A DNA stretch of 64,000 bases from NCBI GenBank assembly GCA_028712695.1, contig JAQTQZ010000006.1, positions 1-64,000 of the forward strand, read 5' to 3'. Each line of letters begins with the position of its first letter. Position 1 is the first letter of the stretch. Positions 59,980-64,000 of the stretch are shown here, one piece after another. Made by a program: the position numbers and the translations under genes. The notes beneath the pieces were generated by a model that was given only the letters and a program-made list of their open reading frames with translations, ran no database searches and was not told where the DNA came from. Origin of the DNA: Methylovulum sp. GTDB taxonomy: Bacteria; Pseudomonadota; Gammaproteobacteria; Methylococcales; Methylomonadaceae.

Positions 59980-61224
59980 ATGCCCCTTAGTATGCTACTT
60001 GGCATACTTATTCTTATGCTAATTTTGTCAGCCTTCTTTTCCGGGTCAGAAACCGCGTTGATGACCATCAATCGTTACCGCTTAAGACATTTGGTCAAGC
60101 TAAAGCATCTTGGCGCAATGAAAGCGCACCAGCTGCTGCAACGGCCTGACCGCCTTATCGGACTGATTTTACTGTGCAATAACTTTGTCAACACCTTCGC
60201 CGCATCAATAGCCACTGTCATCGCCATCCGGCTTTATCCCCAAGAAGAATCCAACATTGCAATCGCCGCAGGCATCCTAACTATTATCATGCTAATTTTT
60301 TCAGAAGTAACACCCAAAACATTGGCGGCGATCAAACCGGAACTACTGGCCTTCCCTTCCGCATTGATTTACACACCACTGCTTAAATTATTTTATCCTA
60401 TTGTTTGGTTCGTCAATCTTTTTGTTAGCATATTATTACGGCTTGTCGGCGTTGATATTAAAAAAAGCCATCACGACTCGCTCAATAAAGAAGAGTTAAA
60501 AAGCATCATTACTGAAGCGGAAAGCTTAATGCCGATCCGCTACCAGAAAATGCTTCTGGGCATACTGGATCTGGAATCAGCAACAGTTGAAGACATCATG
60601 ACTCCCCGCCATGAGATTGTCGGCATTGACTTGGAAGAAACTATTGAGAACATTGTCAAACAAATCAAAACCAGCCCCCATACTAGAATGGCTGTTTATA
60701 AAAAAAGCATAGATCGGGTTATTGGTTTTTTACATTTACGGAAAGTTTTACTGGAAGTTGATCATGAGGATTTTGACAAACAAACTATCATCAACTTATT
60801 AAGCAAACCGGCGTTTATTCCGGACAGCACGCCGGTTCACACCCAAATGCTGAGGTTTAAAAACGAAAAAATACGCATAGGGTTAGTTGTCGACGAGTAC
60901 GGTGACGTACAAGGCCTTGTCACCCTTGATGACTTATTGCAGGAAATAGTGGGTGAGCTTATCACTGATGAAAACACAGCCGCCAGAGAACAAAGCGACG
61001 GCAGCTACCTAGTCGACGCCAACACTACCGTTAGGGAACTGAACCGGCTCATGCAGTGGTCATTGCCGACAGAAGGCCCAAAAACACTGAACGGCTTAAT
61101 CATTGAGCTTATGGAAACAATTCCCGAATCAGGCACTCGCTTTAATCTGCACGACTACCCTGTTGAAATCATAAAACGCGATAAAAATGCAGTTAAACTA
61201 GTCAGGTTCTTAGTTAGCAAATAA
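59980..61224 (+). CDS. CNNM/CBS-domain membrane protein (CorB/CorC-type)
   Basis: The likely start is ATG 59980 (MPLSMLLGILILMLILSAFF, 414 aa); a TTG three codons upstream and an ATG four codons downstream are alternatives. It has an N-terminal CNNM (DUF21) membrane domain with SAFFSGSETALMTINRYRLR (residues about 16-35) and LLCNNFVNTFAAS, two cytosolic CBS domains (VEDIMTPRHEIVGIDLEETI; DEYGDVQGLVTLDDLLQEIV) and a C-terminal CorC/HlyC domain. Family members export magnesium or respond to its level. It diverges from rpsF and precedes the FHA gene on the same strand. Confidence 0.9.
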   Translation: MPLSMLLGILILMLILSAFFSGSETALMTINRYRLRHLVKLKHLGAMKAHQLLQRPDRLIGLILLCNNFVNTFAASIATVIAIRLYPQEESNIAIAAGILTIIMLIFSEVTPKTLAAIKPELLAFPSALIYTPLLKLFYPIVWFVNLFVSILLRLVGVDIKKSHHDSLNKEELKSIITEAESLMPIRYQKMLLGILDLESATVEDIMTPRHEIVGIDLEETIENIVKQIKTSPHTRMAVYKKSIDRVIGFLHLRKVLLEVDHEDFDKQTIINLLSKPAFIPDSTPVHTQMLRFKNEKIRIGLVVDEYGDVQGLVTLDDLLQEIVGELITDENTAAREQSDGSYLVDANTTVRELNRLMQWSLPTEGPKTLNGLIIELMETIPESGTRFNLHDYPVEIIKRDKNAVKLVRFLVSK

Positions 61225-61268
61225 TTTTTTTGCAAAAAACAGGCTACAGCCGATCAAAGTGCATTTTC

Positions 61269-61298
61269 TTGAATAAGAAAAATAATACCGTCTATAAT
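61269..61298 (+). promoter_or_regulatory. Sigma70-type promoter before the FHA gene
   Basis: TTGAAT (61269-61274) and a perfect TATAAT (61293-61298) are separated by 18 bp on the plus strand, 32 nt upstream of the ATG at 61331. The gene can therefore be transcribed separately from the CNNM/CBS gene. Confidence 0.65.
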
Positions 61299-61330
61299 TA
61301 AAGCCTATCCAATATTGATTTACCGTCGCA

Positions 61331-61966
61331 ATGGCAAAACTTACTGTTTTTTTTAAATATAAAGAAATCGATTCTTACCTGTTTGAAAACCGGGTAGTAC
61401 ATATTGGGCGCGACGAAACTAATGACGTGACCATAGACAGCCTCGCTGTTGCGCCCGCACATGCCGCCATCATTATCCGCAGTGATGCCAGTACGATTAA
61501 GCAGCTAAACGATAACTTCCCTCTCATTATTAATGGTCAGAAAGTTAAAGAATACAACCTCAACGACAAAGACACTATCACTATAGGCAAGCATGATATT
61601 GTCTATAATACAACAGAAACAGAAACCGACCCACAACCTGAAGAGCTGGTTTTTGAAGAAGGTAAACATCTTTATAGCGACTATAGCGACAACGACGTGC
61701 ACCTGCAAGCAGCTAGTTTGCAGGTGTTGACTGGCAGCAACATTGGTAAAATTCTGCCGCTAAAAAAAGCAATGACCCGATTAGGCAATAGTGGCAATGG
61801 CGTTGTCGTCATATCAAAAAAGAAAGACGGTTATTTTATATCCGCACTTGAAAATACCGGCAAAATAACCGTAAACAATATCCCTTTAAATGATAGTTAT
61901 TCGAAGCTGGGTCATAATGACATACTTGCCATTAATAACGTTTCCCTACAGTTTTTTTTGCATTAA
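61331..61966 (+). CDS. Double FHA-domain protein
   Basis: The 211-residue soluble protein has an N-terminal FHA domain (residues about 17-90) with the hallmark VVHIGRDETNDVTIDSLAVAP followed by HAA, which places Arg, Ser and His at phosphothreonine-binding positions. A second FHA-like fold (about residues 126-210, with ITVNNIPL and LGHNDILAIN) lacks the GR and SxxH residues and is probably degenerate. FHA domains bind phosphothreonine peptides; no Ser/Thr kinase gene is nearby. It converges on radA with 6 bp between stops. Confidence 0.85.
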   Translation: MAKLTVFFKYKEIDSYLFENRVVHIGRDETNDVTIDSLAVAPAHAAIIIRSDASTIKQLNDNFPLIINGQKVKEYNLNDKDTITIGKHDIVYNTTETETDPQPEELVFEEGKHLYSDYSDNDVHLQAASLQVLTGSNIGKILPLKKAMTRLGNSGNGVVVISKKKDGYFISALENTGKITVNNIPLNDSYSKLGHNDILAINNVSLQFFLH

Positions 61967-61972
61967 TCCTTT

Positions 61973-63349
61973 TTATAGCTCCGCAATAACCCCAAGCGCT
62001 TCAGACAGCGTAGCCACTGCATAAATCTGCAGCCCCTCAATAGGTTGCTTAGGGGCGTTGGCCTTAGGTATCACCGCCTTTGTAAAACCGTGTTTTGCCG
62101 CATCATTAAGTCTTGCATAACCATTAGCAACAGGTCTGATTTCGCCTGCCAAACCAATTTCCCCAAAAAAAAACATAGAATGCGGGATTACCTTATTTTT
62201 CAAACTAGAGACAACGCCGACGACTATCGCCAAATCGGAGCTTGTTTCGGCGACTTTAATACCGCCAACCACGTTAGCATAAATTTCATCTTGTGCAGTG
62301 ACAACCCCCCCATGCCGGGATAATACCGCCAGCAACATCGCCAGACGATTTTGATCAAAACCAACTGCAAGCCGCCGTGGATTACCATACTGACAATCCG
62401 TAACCAACGCCTGAATTTCCACCAAAAGCGGTCGAGTGCCTTCCCATAACACCGTCACGACACTGCCAGAAGAAGGTTTTTCAGCGCGCGTTAAAAACAT
62501 CGCCGATGGATTTTTAACCTCTTTAAGCCCCGAGCCATCCATGGCAAAAAAACCCAATTCGCCAATGCTGCCAAAACGGTTTTTATCTGCCCTTAGCACC
62601 CGGTAACGCGCATCATCCGTTGAGCCTAACATTACCTGGGTGTCGACAATGTGGCTTAACGTCATGGGGCCTGCCAAAGACTGGTCTTTGGTCACATGCC
62701 CAACCATAAAAATAGACACATTGTGCTTTTTGGCATATTGCGTCAAATAACTGGCAGACTCCCTCACTTGGGACACCGAGCCGGGGGCGGAATCGGCTTC
62801 CTGTGTATGCATAACTTGAATCGAATCTATCACTAAAACTTGCGGCTTGAGATCATCCATCACATCACAAATACGCTGCACTGAAGTTTCTGCCAACATC
62901 AGGATTTTGTTTGCTGGCAGCTTTAACCGATGCGCCCTCTCAGCAATTTGCTGCAAGGATTCTTCCCCTGAAACATAAAGGACACGGTTATTACGGTCAG
63001 CGATATTAGCTATTGCCTGTAACAGCAAAGTACTTTTTCCTGCCCCCGGCGCGCCACCAATTAAAATTACGCTGCCTCTGACTACGCCCCCACCCAAAAC
63101 GCGATCAAACTCGGATATGCCGGTAAAAATACGCTCCGCCTGTAACAAATCGACATCAGATAACAGCTTTACTTCAGAAAGACTACCGGCATACCCTATC
63201 GACCTACCATTACGTTCTGACACTCCAGACCCTAGCCGTACCTCCTTAATGGAGTTCCATTCCCCACAGCTCGTGCATTGGCCACCCCAGCGCGGAAAAT
63301 CAGCGCCGCACTGCTCACAAACAAACGCTGTTTTAATTTTTTTACTCAT
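61973..63349 (-). CDS. radA: DNA repair protein RadA (Sms)
   Basis: RadA is a RecA-like helicase that extends recombination branches. The 458-residue product has the N-terminal zinc finger CEQCGADFPRWGGQCTSCGEW (four Cys), Walker A GGAPGAGKSTLL, the RadA-specific KNRFGSIGELG motif and a C-terminal Lon-like domain with SSDLAIVVGVVSSLKNKVIP. Its ATG overlaps the stop of the upstream oxidoreductase gene by 8 nt, indicating coupling. Confidence 0.97.
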   Translation of the reverse strand: MSKKIKTAFVCEQCGADFPRWGGQCTSCGEWNSIKEVRLGSGVSERNGRSIGYAGSLSEVKLLSDVDLLQAERIFTGISEFDRVLGGGVVRGSVILIGGAPGAGKSTLLLQAIANIADRNNRVLYVSGEESLQQIAERAHRLKLPANKILMLAETSVQRICDVMDDLKPQVLVIDSIQVMHTQEADSAPGSVSQVRESASYLTQYAKKHNVSIFMVGHVTKDQSLAGPMTLSHIVDTQVMLGSTDDARYRVLRADKNRFGSIGELGFFAMDGSGLKEVKNPSAMFLTRAEKPSSGSVVTVLWEGTRPLLVEIQALVTDCQYGNPRRLAVGFDQNRLAMLLAVLSRHGGVVTAQDEIYANVVGGIKVAETSSDLAIVVGVVSSLKNKVIPHSMFFFGEIGLAGEIRPVANGYARLNDAAKHGFTKAVIPKANAPKQPIEGLQIYAVATLSEALGVIAEL

Positions 63350-64000
63350 ACTTTAGCAAATCACGGTAGCCATTTTTATAACTGGGGTAAAAAAACCGGT
63401 AACCCAGTGCCTTTAATCGTTCATTACTGCAGCGCTTATTCTGCACAGGCTTAATAGCTGCTGGCTTTATGCCCGGCCCGGGACAGCGCATCTGCCCAGC
63501 CAGCCACGACATAACCTCCCACATCGGTGCAGGATCATCGTCACTGGCTAAATAGCATTGCTCCAATGCCATGCCCGCCAAACACCGTTCGAATAAAAAT
63601 GCCAATATACCGACACAATCCTGCTGATGGATACGATTAGTGAAATACGGCGGATGTTGTTGCACGGACGGCTGCTGCCGTGCCATTTTTAGCAAATATT
63701 CACGACCTGGACCATAAATACCAGAAAAGCGCACAACGACATTGAGTGGATTTAAAGCCATCACCTGTTGCTCTGCTTGCCTGAGAAGCTGGCTGGTAAG
63801 GCTGTCTGGTCGCGCAAGGCTTTTTTCATCCACCCATTCACCTTGTGACTGTCCATAGACACTCGTTGAAGAAACAAAAAACCAGCGCTGTCGGTTAAGC
63901 TTATCCAGCATACTCTGCAAACCCGCCTCATAAACCGCCCGATAGCTTTTTTCTGTACGCCCATCTGCAGGCACTATAAAAAACACATAATCAAAATCCG
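63342..64000 (-). CDS. NAD(P)-binding Rossmann-fold (SDR/epimerase-type) protein, N-terminus beyond window
   Basis: The frame is open to the window edge (reads DFDYVFFIVPADGRTEKSYR at its start), so the N-terminal nucleotide-binding glycine motif lies outside. The visible 219 residues contain FFVSSTSVYGQSQGEWVDE with the extended-SDR Tyr, VVRFSGIYGPGR, and RIHQQDCVGIL, typical of YeeZ-type atypical SDR proteins. The substrate is unknown. It overlaps radA by 8 nt. Confidence 0.85.
   Translation of the reverse strand, partial: DFDYVFFIVPADGRTEKSYRAVYEAGLQSMLDKLNRQRWFFVSSTSVYGQSQGEWVDEKSLARPDSLTSQLLRQAEQQVMALNPLNVVVRFSGIYGPGREYLLKMARQQPSVQQHPPYFTNRIHQQDCVGILAFLFERCLAGMALEQCYLASDDDPAPMWEVMSWLAGQMRCPGPGIKPAAIKPVQNKRCSNERLKALGYRFFYPSYKNGYRDLLKYE

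Overview
The window is chromosomal DNA from a gammaproteobacterium. The rpsL-to-rplQ ribosomal superoperon, the tRNA-Tyr/Gly/Thr-tuf-tRNA-Trp-secE-nusG-rplKAJL-rpoBC block, the TPR-lolB-ispE-tRNA-Gln-prs-rplY-pth block and hemA-prfA-prmC all occur in the order typical of that class. A PEP-CTERM exported protein, two tuf copies, moderate GC and many insertion-sequence scars would fit a Methylococcales-type methane oxidiser, but the sequence alone does not prove the order.

Layout. 1-2050: nested insertion-sequence wreckage (IS3-type orfA split by an IS5-family element, then an IS256-family transposase remnant). 2125-19753 (minus): rpsL-rpsG-fusA-tuf-(S10/spc/alpha genes)-rplQ, including a GTG-started rpmJ at 5024-5137, driven from a good sigma70 promoter at 19875-19903. 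19926-33371 (minus): tRNA genes, second tuf, secE, nusG, L11/L1/L10/L7-L12 and rpoBC, with an L10 leader and hairpins that could attenuate transcription between nusG-rplK, rplL-rpoB and rpoB-rpoC. 33454-38987 (minus): pth, rplY, prs, tRNA-Gln, ispE, lolB and a TPR lipoprotein. 39251-45572 (plus): hemA, prfA, prmC, a JAMM metalloprotease-like gene and mutS.

45.6-50.1 kb is an accessory stretch. It holds the right end of an IS3 element, a PEP-CTERM protein made of two tandem repeats, an IS30 transposase tail, REP-like palindromes, an exported Cys/Met-containing helical protein, decayed DNA and a lone sulfotransferase. 50.1-55.7 kb (minus) carries an unusual HU-like protein, a small unknown protein and an orphan set of three complex-I antiporter-like subunits (one NuoL-type, two NuoM-type) without any other nuo gene. 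55.9-59.7 kb (minus) has waaA and the rpsF-rpsR-DUF2232-rplI operon. 59.98-64 kb has a CNNM/CBS transporter-like protein, a double-FHA protein, radA and a Rossmann-fold oxidoreductase cut by the window edge.

The most interesting points are: the orphan NuoL/M/M module, in which each M-type paralogue has lost different channel residues; the two almost identical, conspicuously GC-rich tuf genes inside AT-rich operons; the proline-less HU-like protein; and the exported Cys/Met protein. No CRISPR array, prophage or integron was seen.
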